NCBI GenBank assembly: GCA_000196815.1
Contig: FP929003.1
Location: 3,867,501-3,931,500 of the forward strand
Direction: 5' to 3'
Length of the DNA stretch: 64,000 nucleotides
Source: Nitrospira defluvii
GTDB taxonomy: Bacteria > Nitrospirota > Nitrospiria > Nitrospirales > Nitrospiraceae
Position numbers and translations under genes: made by a program. The notes beneath the pieces are model-generated. The model searched no databases, had not been told where the DNA came from, and saw nothing but the letters and a program-made list of their open reading frames with translations. This document shows, in pieces, positions 33,945 to 41,882 of this stretch (positions are counted from its first letter, which is position 1; every line of letters begins with the position of its first letter).

Positions 33945-35348
33945 CTACTGAATACCGAGTTCGTGCAGCTTATTGTAGAGACTGGCCCGGCTGATTTTAA
34001 GGACACGAGCCGCTTGCACCCGATTCCCGGAGGTCTGCTGCAATGCCTGAAGGATACGCGTCCGCTCGGCCTGCCGAGCCGCACCCCGGCCGACCGTCCT
34101 GAGGTCGGTATCCTGAGGATGACTCCCCAGCTCGACCAGATCCGCACAGGTTAACTCCGTATGGATGGTGGTCACCACGGCTCGCTCGATGTAATGCTGC
34201 AACTCGCGAACATTCCCTGGCCAGGGCGCAGCGGTCAAGGCGCGCATAGCCTCTTCACTCACCTGGCGCAAATCCTGCCGATGCCGCTGGCAGGAGTCGG
34301 CAATAAATTTCGTAACCAAGAGTGGGATGTCTATCCTCCGGTCACGTAAGGGCGGCAAATGAACGGGCAACACGGCCAGCCGATAGTACAGGTCCTGACG
34401 AAACGCCTTTGCCTTGACCAAATCGGTCAGATCCTTATTGGTGGCAGAAATGACACGGACATCGATCTTGACCGGCTGTGTCCCGCCGACTCGCTTGATC
34501 TCGCCTTCTTGCAAGACTCGAAGAAGTTTAGCCTGGAAGGTAGGAGAGGTATCGGCGATCTCGTCCAGGAAGATCGTGCCGCCGTCGGCTTCTTCAAACA
34601 GACCGGGCTTGGACCCGGCTGCTCCGGTAAAGGCGCCTTTGACATGGCCGAACAGCTCACTCTCCAGCAACGTTTCCGGGAGCGCCCCGCAATCGACCAC
34701 CACAAAAGGCTTGTCACGACGATAGCTCGTCTGGTGAATGGTCCGCGCCACGAGTTCCTTTCCCGTGCCGCTTTCCCCCTGGATCAACACCGTGGCCGAA
34801 CTGTCGGCCACCAACCGGATCATTTCAAAGAGCTGATTCATGGCAGGACTCGCACCGACCAGATCGCCCAGCCTCGATTCGGTCCGCTCCGGGCGCGAAC
34901 GACCGGGCCTTTGCTGCGACAGCGACGCTGGAATGCTGAGCGGCTCCGGCCGCTTGTGAAACAGGACGAGAATGGAGCCCACCTCTCCCGCGGAGGAGAC
35001 AAGCGGAAAAGCCTGGTGCATACCACAGGCAGTCCCGTCGCCCGACGTGCTACAGGAGACTGTGAGCACTTCCCCGGTCTTAAACACCGACTCAGCCGGA
35101 CAAGTCCCACAGGGGTCTGTCATTTGAACGAAGGACTGAAAGCACTTGGCCGGCTTGGTTCCCGCCGGCGGCTTCCCTGACTTCCCCCAGGCTGCCTCGT
35201 TGGCATAGACGACATTGAGCTCCCGATCCATCACCGCGACGCGATCGGTCAGTCCATCGGCCAATTGCCGAAGCGCTTCCAAACGAGCGGCCAGAATCGG
35301 ATCGGCAAAGGGGGAAGAGGGCGTTACCTGTGAGTGAGATCCGGCCAT
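33945..35348 (-). CDS. PAS-domain sigma54-dependent transcriptional activator
   Basis: Enhancer-binding protein of 467 residues from the ATG at 35348 (GAGGAG seven bases upstream). Residues 25-135 are a PAS domain with Cys69, Cys80, Cys83, Cys99 and Cys108 ([10 protein letters not shown]), a cluster that could hold a metal or redox centre. The AAA+ domain has Walker A GESGTGKE (191-198), GAFTGA (238-243) for sigma54 contact, and Walker B GTIFLDEI (257-264). A Fis-type helix-turn-helix forms the C-terminus ([21 protein letters not shown]). There is no receiver, so it senses a signal directly. It lies next to the oxidase promoter and is its likely activator (inference). Confidence 0.92.
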   Translation of the reverse strand: MAGSHSQVTPSSPFADPILAARLEALRQLADGLTDRVAVMDRELNVVYANEAAWGKSGKPPAGTKPAKCFQSFVQMTDPCGTCPAESVFKTGEVLTVSCSTSGDGTACGMHQAFPLVSSAGEVGSILVLFHKRPEPLSIPASLSQQRPGRSRPERTESRLGDLVGASPAMNQLFEMIRLVADSSATVLIQGESGTGKELVARTIHQTSYRRDKPFVVVDCGALPETLLESELFGHVKGAFTGAAGSKPGLFEEADGGTIFLDEIADTSPTFQAKLLRVLQEGEIKRVGGTQPVKIDVRVISATNKDLTDLVKAKAFRQDLYYRLAVLPVHLPPLRDRRIDIPLLVTKFIADSCQRHRQDLRQVSEEAMRALTAAPWPGNVRELQHYIERAVVTTIHTELTCADLVELGSHPQDTDLRTVGRGAARQAERTRILQALQQTSGNRVQAARVLKISRASLYNKLHELGIQ

Positions 35349-35381
35349 CTCATCACTCCTCGTTTCTATGGGAACCAAGAG

Positions 35382-35406
35382 GGGCCTTTCTACACTGTAG
35401 AGGCCC
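35382..35406. promoter_or_regulatory. Palindrome upstream of the PAS activator gene
   Basis: GGGCCT at 35382 pairs with AGGCCC at 35401-35406, and inside it CTAC pairs with GTAG. It lies 34 bases before the ATG at 35348. It could be an operator, perhaps for autoregulation, or a leader hairpin. Confidence 0.4.
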
Positions 35407-35440
35407 TATTTGTACTACGCCCGCGACCACGAAGACAACC

Positions 35441-35457
35441 CTCCCCCCTTGGGGGAG
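35441..35457 (-). terminator. Terminator-like hairpin after the receiver gene
   Basis: CTCCCC (35441-35446) and GGGGAG (35452-35457) form a 6-bp stem, 33 bases beyond the stop of the receiver gene on the minus strand. There is no clear U-tract. Confidence 0.35.
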
Positions 35458-35489
35458 ACCTCGCGAAAACACGTATCCATCGGCACTGT

Positions 35490-35894
35490 TCAGTGAAACA
35501 GTCCATCCTCGGACCGGCCTCCTGGATGTTGCAGGAGTTGCTTGACCGTCGCTTTCAGCTCCGACAGCCTGACCGGCTTGTCAAAGTAGGCCGTCGCGCC
35601 GCTTTTCATCGCCTCATCCTTGGTCTGTGCGTCACCGAAGGCGGTCATGACGATAATCGGACAACCGGGCACACAGCGTCTCAATCGATGCACATAGTCG
35701 AAACCACCGGCCGGCATTTTTAAGTCAGTCACGATCAGATCGGGGGCCGCTCGCATGACCGCAGCCAGCCCCTCGTCCCCGTTGCTGGCCTCGCGTAACT
35801 GGTATCCCTCTCCCCACAACTCATCGCAGAGCAAGCTCCGCATATCCTTATCATCTTCCACCACCAGGAGGACGGCTGGTGTTCGGCTTTCCAC
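35490..35894 (-). CDS. Stand-alone response-regulator receiver protein
   Basis: Single receiver domain of 134 residues: acidic pocket VVEDD near the start, phospho-acceptor Asp in VTDLKMP, Thr in MTAFG and Lys in FDKP. There is no output domain, so it probably relays phosphate or acts by protein contact. The start is chosen as GTG at 35894, with GAGGG eight to nine bases upstream, because a consensus sigma54 promoter at 35936-35950 would start transcription near 35924. An ATG at 35921 would leave almost no leader. It sits between the histidine kinase and the PAS activator genes, on the same strand. Confidence 0.85.
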   Translation of the reverse strand: MESRTPAVLLVVEDDKDMRSLLCDELWGEGYQLREASNGDEGLAAVMRAAPDLIVTDLKMPAGGFDYVHRLRRCVPGCPIIVMTAFGDAQTKDEAMKSGATAYFDKPVRLSELKATVKQLLQHPGGRSEDGLFH

Positions 35895-35935
35895 CTTCGA
35901 GCCCTCGGAATAGATCACCATGGGGACGACACAAC

Positions 35936-35950
35936 GCAAACCATGTGCCA
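35936..35950 (-). promoter_or_regulatory. sigma54 (-24/-12) promoter of the receiver gene
   Basis: The minus strand reads TGGCAC-ATGGT-TTGC, an exact match to the sigma54 core consensus including the first T. The predicted start of transcription is near 35924, about 30 bases before the GTG start at 35894. This is the best sigma54 site of the window and helps choose the start codon. Confidence 0.75.
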
Positions 35951-36078
35951 CTCGCGCCGGCGTGCGAACACGAGCAACTCCTTGTATTCACTGGATAACT
36001 AGCCGCGAAGGTTTTTGCAAACAGGGGGCGTATGCATCAGCCTCTGGCGAGAAAGACCCCACCCTCAGAAAAAGCCCT

Positions 36079-36101
36079 GTCCCGAAGCGCCACAACGGGA
36101 C
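36079..36101. promoter_or_regulatory. Possible enhancer (activator-binding) palindrome
   Basis: GTCCCG (36079-36084) and CGGGAC (36096-36101) form an inverted repeat 11 bases apart, about 130-150 bases upstream of the sigma54 promoter at 35936, the usual distance for enhancer sites. A CGGGAC half-site also occurs at 33827-33832, upstream of the oxidase promoter. Confidence 0.4.
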
Positions 36102-36201
36102 GAGCAGAGCGTATGGCGAATAACCGATGGCGTTTGGTACAGGCAAAGAAAAGAGTCCGACCATTCCCAAAGACGGTTCAATCCCAGCCATAAGGACGCT
36201 A

Positions 36202-38880
36202 TCAGCTCTTGTCTATCGGCAGGCAAATGGTGAAAGTCGTCCCCCGCTCAGGCTCACTCTCCACCTCAATCGTTCCGCTGTGTTCCTCAATGATGCCCTT
36301 CACCACCGTCAAACCTAACCCGGTTCCCTTCCCGAACTCCTTGGTGGTGAAAAACGGGTCGAACACCTTGGCGATCACGTCGCGGGGCATCCCGTGGCCG
36401 GTATCCGCTACCGTCAACCGGACCATGCCACGGTCCGGCGTCAGGGCTAGTTTCAACAGGCCCCCTCCGGGCATCGCATGGATCGCATTCATCACCAGGT
36501 TGATCAAGACCTGGCTCATCTGATCGGCATCGGCATGCACCAAGGGGCAGGCGTCGGCAAAGGAGGTTTCTACGCTGATGTTGCTGTGCGACAGGCGCTC
36601 CTGGAAAATTTCCAGATTGTCCTCGATGGTCTGGCGCAAGTCCAAGGCACGGTGTTCGACCGGACGTCGCCGGGCAAACGCGAGCAACTGGTTCATCACC
36701 CGCGTAATTCGTTCGACCTGACTGACGATAGTTTGGAGCCCCTTCCTGACCGGCTCCTCCTTCGTGCGTTCCATCAGATATTCGGCCCGTCCCAGAATCA
36801 CGTTCATGGGTGTGCCGATCTCGTGCGCCATGCCGGATGCCACCGTTCCCAGTTCGGCCACGCGCTCCGTCCGGCGAAGTTGCGCCTGCAAGCGCTTCCG
36901 CTCCGTGATGTCGCTGGCAATGCCGTCGATGCGCAACGGACGGCCTTCGGCATCCTTGATGACCCGCCCGCGGTCGTGCAGCCAACGCAGATCACCGTCG
37001 AGCCTGACGATGCGATACTCCACATCGAACTCCCCCATGGTCGAGAGGGCCTGTCGCGCCTGTTCCGCAATCACACGATCGTCGGGATGAACGGCTTCCA
37101 GCCATAACGAGGGCCGGGCTAAGAATGCGTCGGTCGGACGGCCATAGATTTCCATCACGGACGGACTGACATAAAACATCGTGGACAGATCCAGCGACGA
37201 CGACCAGATGACATCCTCCATCGCTCCCAATAAACTTTGAAGCCGCTCTTCGCTCTCCCGCAACTTCTGTTCGGCCGCTTTGCGCATTGAAATGTCCCGC
37301 AAGACGACCAGTATCCCGAACCCCTCTTCGTCCTGGAACCGAGCGGCCCTGACAGCCACATCCACACTCACCCCGTCCAAGCGCACGATCTTTTCCTCGA
37401 CCTCAGGCACCGTGTTCCCGGGCCTCAGGAGATGCCGGATCCGTTCACCGATCAGCTCGTGGTAGTCGGGATGCGCCAGATCGTACAGCGATTTGCCGAG
37501 AATCTCCTCTCCCGACCGGGCCCCGAACAACCGAACCCCCTGTTCGTTGGTAAAGATGATCCGGCCCTCACGATTGACCAGGATGGCATCCGGCAAGACC
37601 GCCAGGAGCCGGCGATACCGGTCTTCGCTTTGGCGCAGCAGCGCCTCGGTCTTTTTCCACTCAGTTACATCGCGCGTCACACCCAAGACGGCCGTCACGG
37701 TGCCGTCGGCCGATCGCAGCGGCACCACATGCGTATCCAGCCAGCGATGAGTCCCCAGGAGACCGACCATTTCAAACTCCAATCGTCCCGCTTCCCCCCG
37801 CCCGGCTTTGCCGACCAGCTCACGGTAGACCGATCGAAATTCGTCGGTGACCAGGCGGCAGGCATCCCGTCCGATGACGTCGGCACCGCTCGTCGCCTCG
37901 ATCATGGCCAGACCTGCAGCATTGATGGTCCGGATTGTGCCATCCAGATTAAGCAGCTTCACACATTCGGGCTCGGTCTCAATAATCGCCCGTAACAGGG
38001 CCTCGCGTTCCGCCAGCTCCTGCTCGAGCCGTATGCGTTCGGTAATGTCGCGGAGGATGACGGTGTAATACCGCGTCCCTTCCACACCGATCTGCGAGAT
38101 CGCGGCTTCGATCGGAAATTCCTCTCCGTTGGCCCGGACCCCCATCACCATACCCAGCGCGCCCATTTGGCGCGTCGTGATACCGGAACGGCCGAACTCC
38201 CGGATATGCTCATCATGGGCGCTGCGGAAACGCTCGGGAAGCAGTCGATCCAGCGGCCGCCCCAGTACTTCCTCGGCGCCCCACTGAAACATCTTTTCCG
38301 CCGCCTGATTGAACAGCACGATCTTGTGGGCTTCGTCGACGGTAATGATCGCGTCCATCGCTGAGTGCACGATACCTTCGAAGCGAAGTTTGTCCTGATG
38401 CAGTTCCGCTTCGGCACGACGTTGTCCGTCCACCGCACCGACCACCGCCGCTTCAGCCCGGGCCCGCGCTTCCGCGTCCGAAGCCCCGATTGCCTCCGGT
38501 TGATGCCGCTCAGCCCGAGCCGTCGTAAACGCCTGGGACGACAGGCCCGGGCTCCCAGGAGAAGACCGACGGCGGGCAACCAGCGCGGCCACGGTCCCCA
38601 TGATCCCGATGCCCAGCAGACGATTGAGCCCTGTGAAGGGCGACAGGGATCCGGCGGAGGACACAAGAGGGCCGATGAACGCCAGCAACGCCACCAGGCC
38701 CATACCATAGAGGCGAACCTGCCCGAGTGAGGACGCCGCGATCAGAGTGAACGGAATTGCATATAGCAGCCACAGGTCGATCCCGGCAGGCGCCGACAGA
38801 TCCAGGACGAAGATCCCGACCGTCAGCAACAGAGGAAGGCCGCATTCGAACAGCGGGGATTTCTGATGAAGGGGCTGCAC
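36202..38880 (-). CDS. Multi-PAS sensor histidine kinase
   Basis: Protein of 892 residues. About four N-terminal membrane helices (15-100) are followed by four PAS domains (roughly 170-290, 300-410, 420-540 and 550-660), then HisKA with the phospho-acceptor His in MAHEIGTPMN and a HATPase domain with NLVMNAIHAM (N box), DTGHGM and GTGLGL. The output is phosphorylation of a response regulator, most likely the NtrC-type protein encoded 36 bases upstream in the same direction. It starts at GTG with GGGAG upstream. The ligand is unknown; no haem or flavin motif is clear. Confidence 0.9.
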   Translation of the reverse strand: MQPLHQKSPLFECGLPLLLTVGIFVLDLSAPAGIDLWLLYAIPFTLIAASSLGQVRLYGMGLVALLAFIGPLVSSAGSLSPFTGLNRLLGIGIMGTVAALVARRRSSPGSPGLSSQAFTTARAERHQPEAIGASDAEARARAEAAVVGAVDGQRRAEAELHQDKLRFEGIVHSAMDAIITVDEAHKIVLFNQAAEKMFQWGAEEVLGRPLDRLLPERFRSAHDEHIREFGRSGITTRQMGALGMVMGVRANGEEFPIEAAISQIGVEGTRYYTVILRDITERIRLEQELAEREALLRAIIETEPECVKLLNLDGTIRTINAAGLAMIEATSGADVIGRDACRLVTDEFRSVYRELVGKAGRGEAGRLEFEMVGLLGTHRWLDTHVVPLRSADGTVTAVLGVTRDVTEWKKTEALLRQSEDRYRRLLAVLPDAILVNREGRIIFTNEQGVRLFGARSGEEILGKSLYDLAHPDYHELIGERIRHLLRPGNTVPEVEEKIVRLDGVSVDVAVRAARFQDEEGFGILVVLRDISMRKAAEQKLRESEERLQSLLGAMEDVIWSSSLDLSTMFYVSPSVMEIYGRPTDAFLARPSLWLEAVHPDDRVIAEQARQALSTMGEFDVEYRIVRLDGDLRWLHDRGRVIKDAEGRPLRIDGIASDITERKRLQAQLRRTERVAELGTVASGMAHEIGTPMNVILGRAEYLMERTKEEPVRKGLQTIVSQVERITRVMNQLLAFARRRPVEHRALDLRQTIEDNLEIFQERLSHSNISVETSFADACPLVHADADQMSQVLINLVMNAIHAMPGGGLLKLALTPDRGMVRLTVADTGHGMPRDVIAKVFDPFFTTKEFGKGTGLGLTVVKGIIEEHSGTIEVESEPERGTTFTICLPIDKS

Positions 38881-38916
38881 GCCGATGGCTCCCAGCGCGA
38901 GGGTGAACCGGTGAAT

Positions 38917-40296
38917 CTACGCGTCTGAGTGTGGTTTGCCTTCGATTTCGGCAAGTTTCCGATACAGGGTCTTCCGGTCGATACCCAGGACGTGCGCGGC
39001 CTGATACTTGTTGCCGCCCGTCTTTTCCAAAATTTTCACGATGTACTCTTTTTCCACTTCGTGCAGCGGCAGGGTGCGTTCCGCGGCCTCATCGAGAATC
39101 CGGCGATCCCCTCTGGATCCTTGCACCTGCACCGGCAAATCGTCCGCGCCGATCATGTCCCCATGGCTCAGCGTCACGGCCCGCTCAATGACGTTCTCCA
39201 ACTCCCGCACATTCCCCGGCCAGGCATAGTCGGCCAGCATGGCGAGGGCGGATTCGCTGAGGCCCTTGACCTGCTTGCCCCTGCTGTCGGCGCACTTCTT
39301 CAGAAAGGCATCCACCAGAATCGGAATATCTTCCCGGCGTTCCCGTAACGGGGGAAGGCGCAACTCGATCACATTGAGGCGATAGTAAAAATCTTCGCGG
39401 AATCGCTTATTCTTTACTTCTTCGGCCAGGTTCAAGTTCGTGGCGGCGATGATGCGCACGTCCACGGGAATGGATTTGGTCGCCCCCACGCGGCGGATTT
39501 CCCGCTCCTGAATCGCCCGCAGAAGTTTGGCCTGGAGCATGAGCGGAAGTTCGCTGATTTCATCCAGAAACAGCGTGCCTTTTTGTGCTTCTTCGAAGAG
39601 CCCGCGCTTGTCCATTTTGGCGTCTGTGAACGAGCCGCGCATGTGCCCGAAGAGTTCACTTTCCAGCAATTGTTCAGGGATCGCGGCGCAGTTCACCGGG
39701 ACAAACGGCGCATCCCGCCGGTCGCTGTTGTAATGAATGGCCTTGGCGACCAGTTCTTTTCCCGTTCCGCTCTCTCCCGTGATCAACACGTTGGTCGGAC
39801 TGTCGGCCACGCGTCGAATCAAATCGAAGACCGCCTGCATCGGTTTGCTCTTGCCGAGGATCTGATGAAAGCTGTACTCCTTGTGGACCTCTTTCCGTAG
39901 CCGGCTGACTTCGCGCCGGAGCGCCGCTTCCCGGATCGCGCGCTCGACCACCCGTACCAGTTCCTCGGTTTTCACCGGTTTGGTTAGATAGTCGCTGGCG
40001 CCATGCCGGATCGCCTCGACGGCTGTCTCCACGGATCCGAAGGCCGTCATCAAGATCACGCCGATGTCGGGGTACCGTTGCTTCACCTCGGCCAACAGCT
40101 CGGTGCCTAACATACCTTTCATGCGGAGGTCGGTCAGGACCACGGCGTAGTCCTCCTCGCTCAACTGCTGCAGCGCGTCGTCACCGCTGCCGACGCCCGT
40201 GCATTGATGCCCGCGACCCTGCAGGACATCGCACAGCAGGCTGCGCATGTCGGCATCATCGTCGACCACCAGAACGGCACCCCATTCCTCAGTCAT
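38917..40296 (-). CDS. NtrC-family response regulator (receiver, AAA+, Fis)
   Basis: Regulator of 459 residues from the ATG at 40296, with GAGGGAG upstream. The receiver has Asp56 (VLTDLRMK) and Lys106. The AAA+ domain has Walker A GESGTGKE (174-181) and Walker B GTLFLDEI. The loop that contacts sigma54 reads GSFTDA (221-226) instead of GAFTGA, a departure that may change or abolish sigma54 activation. The Fis-type helix-turn-helix is GNKYQAAHVLGIDRKTLYRKL. It forms an operon with the histidine kinase downstream, and a sigma54 promoter for the divergent MacA-like gene lies upstream, its likely target. Confidence 0.92.
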   Translation of the reverse strand: MTEEWGAVLVVDDDADMRSLLCDVLQGRGHQCTGVGSGDDALQQLSEEDYAVVLTDLRMKGMLGTELLAEVKQRYPDIGVILMTAFGSVETAVEAIRHGASDYLTKPVKTEELVRVVERAIREAALRREVSRLRKEVHKEYSFHQILGKSKPMQAVFDLIRRVADSPTNVLITGESGTGKELVAKAIHYNSDRRDAPFVPVNCAAIPEQLLESELFGHMRGSFTDAKMDKRGLFEEAQKGTLFLDEISELPLMLQAKLLRAIQEREIRRVGATKSIPVDVRIIAATNLNLAEEVKNKRFREDFYYRLNVIELRLPPLRERREDIPILVDAFLKKCADSRGKQVKGLSESALAMLADYAWPGNVRELENVIERAVTLSHGDMIGADDLPVQVQGSRGDRRILDEAAERTLPLHEVEKEYIVKILEKTGGNKYQAAHVLGIDRKTLYRKLAEIEGKPHSDA

Positions 40297-40382
40297 ACAG
40301 CTCCCTCGCGTGCGCCTCTCACCAACCCTCCAGCCTGTGCGCGCACAGCCTAATCGGCTTACTCCCGGGCGGTCAAGGGGCG

Positions 40383-40393
40383 TCCTGCCGCAG
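40383..40393. promoter_or_regulatory. Possible enhancer palindrome for the MacA-like gene
   Basis: CCTGC-C-GCAGG is a perfect palindrome about 117 bases upstream of the sigma54 promoter at 40510, within the divergent region between the NtrC-type regulator and the adaptor gene. Binding by that regulator is inferred from position. Confidence 0.35.
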
Positions 40394-40462
40394 GTCATTG
40401 CCGCCTGCTGTCGCGAAATGCCCCAGCATCACTCGCAGACCAATCTTCCAGCCGTCGAGCTC

Positions 40463-40485
40463 ATGAAGTGAGCACGCCACTTCAT
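40463..40485. promoter_or_regulatory. Palindrome ATGAAGTG/CACTTCAT
   Basis: ATGAAGTG (40463-40470) and CACTTCAT (40478-40485) form a perfect 8-bp inverted repeat with a seven-base centre, 25 bases upstream of the -24 element. It could be an operator site. Confidence 0.4.
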
Positions 40486-40509
40486 CGAGTTGCGAACCCA
40501 CCCTGCAAC

Positions 40510-40523
40510 GGCACCTCTCTTGC
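40510..40523 (+). promoter_or_regulatory. sigma54 (-24/-12) promoter of the MacA-like gene
   Basis: GGCAC-CTCTC-TTGC matches the sigma54 core exactly with correct spacing (first base C instead of T). The predicted start is near 40535, 18 bases before the ATG at 40553 and just before the ribosome site GGGGGGAGG. The divergent neighbour is an NtrC-family regulator. Confidence 0.7.
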
Positions 40524-40552
40524 CTCTTCCCTGACGAGGGGGGAGGTCGTGT

Positions 40553-41872
40553 ATGGCGGCAGATCACTCGGAACAGGACCCGCAGCAGACCACCCGCCCG
40601 ACACCCGTCGTGCTGCCTCCTGTTCCAGTAGTGCAAGGTCAGGGCCATGATCAGGTGCCTGTCAGAGTCAGCGCCAGCCCCCATCCCGGCAGAACGCGAC
40701 GGATGCCGCTCCTACTCGCGACGGTGGGATTTCTGGCGATCCTGGCTCTCGGATTGTGGCATTGGTGGCCCAATGACCCGCTAGCCGGTCACTATAAGAC
40801 CCTCCCCGTCGATCGCGGCCCGATCACCTCACTGGTCACGGCCACGGGAGCCGTGAACCCCGTCATCTCCGTGCAGGTCGGCAGCCAGGTCTCCGGAAAG
40901 ATCGCGAAACTCTACGCCGACTTTAACTCCATTGTGCGGGAAGGCCAGGTCCTTGCCTCCATCGACCAGAAGCCCTATCAAGCCAAGGTCAGCCAGGCCA
41001 AAGCCGCACTCAAAAGCGCCAAAGCCACATTGGCCAAAGCCCGGAACATGCGCGCGCAGAGAAGGCTCGAACTCGATCGCATGGCTGCGCTGCGGGAGCA
41101 ACAATTCGTCGCCCAGTCGGATCTGGATCTGTCGAGAACCAACTATCGCGATGCCGAAGCACAGGTGGACCTGTCTCAGGCCCAGGTCGACCAAGCCAAG
41201 GCCACCCTGTCGTCTGCGGAATTGGACCTGGGTTACACCACCATTATTTCGCCGGTCAACGGCACCGTCGTCTCCCGTAACGTGGAGGAAGGGCAGACGG
41301 TCGTCGCCAGCTTTCAAACCCCGACCCTCTTCGTGATCGCCCAGGACCTCACCCGCATGCAGGTCATCGCCAATGTCAGCGAATCGGATATCGGCGGCGT
41401 CAGCGAGGGCACCTCAGCCGACTTTCGTGTGGATGCGTACCCGCGTGAGTTTTTTCACGGGGTCGTGACGCAGGTCCGGAACGCTCCGGTCAGCATCCAG
41501 AATGTCGTCACCTACGACGTGATCATCTCCGTCGAAAACCCCGAATTGAAGCTCAAGCCCGGCATGACGGCCAACATCACCATCGTAACGGCGCGCACCG
41601 AAGATGCGCTCCGCGCGCCCAACGCAGCCTTGCGGTTCCGGATGCCAGGCGTGCCGGTGGATCGCAAGACGGCGCAACTCTGGATACTCGAGCCCACAGG
41701 CCGTGTACGGGCGGCACCGGTTACCACGGGGATTGCCGACTCGCTGTTCACGGAGATTACGACCGGCGAGGCGCGCACGGGCGATGCCGCCATCGTGGGG
41801 ATTGCCTCAGCGGAAGACAGCGCCCAGGAAAAACTCCCGCCCGGCTTTGAGTTCGGACCGAAGATGCGGTGA
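40553..41872 (+). CDS. MacA-like periplasmic adaptor (HlyD family)
   Basis: Membrane fusion protein of 439 residues with one helix near 51-70 (LLATVGFLAILALGLWHWW). It has lipoyl halves (VGSQVSGKIAKLYADFNSIVREGQ and ISPVNGTVVSRNVEEGQTV), a long helical hairpin between them, then beta-barrel and membrane-proximal domains. This matches the MacA/efflux adaptor family. GGGGGGAGG precedes the ATG. The FtsX-type permease gene follows after 10 bases. The longer, Pro-rich cytoplasmic N-terminus (about 50 residues) is unusual. It probably works in macrolide, peptide or siderophore-like export. Confidence 0.9.
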   Translation: MAADHSEQDPQQTTRPTPVVLPPVPVVQGQGHDQVPVRVSASPHPGRTRRMPLLLATVGFLAILALGLWHWWPNDPLAGHYKTLPVDRGPITSLVTATGAVNPVISVQVGSQVSGKIAKLYADFNSIVREGQVLASIDQKPYQAKVSQAKAALKSAKATLAKARNMRAQRRLELDRMAALREQQFVAQSDLDLSRTNYRDAEAQVDLSQAQVDQAKATLSSAELDLGYTTIISPVNGTVVSRNVEEGQTVVASFQTPTLFVIAQDLTRMQVIANVSESDIGGVSEGTSADFRVDAYPREFFHGVVTQVRNAPVSIQNVVTYDVIISVENPELKLKPGMTANITIVTARTEDALRAPNAALRFRMPGVPVDRKTAQLWILEPTGRVRAAPVTTGIADSLFTEITTGEARTGDAAIVGIASAEDSAQEKLPPGFEFGPKMR

Positions 41873-41882
41873 TGAACCTGAT

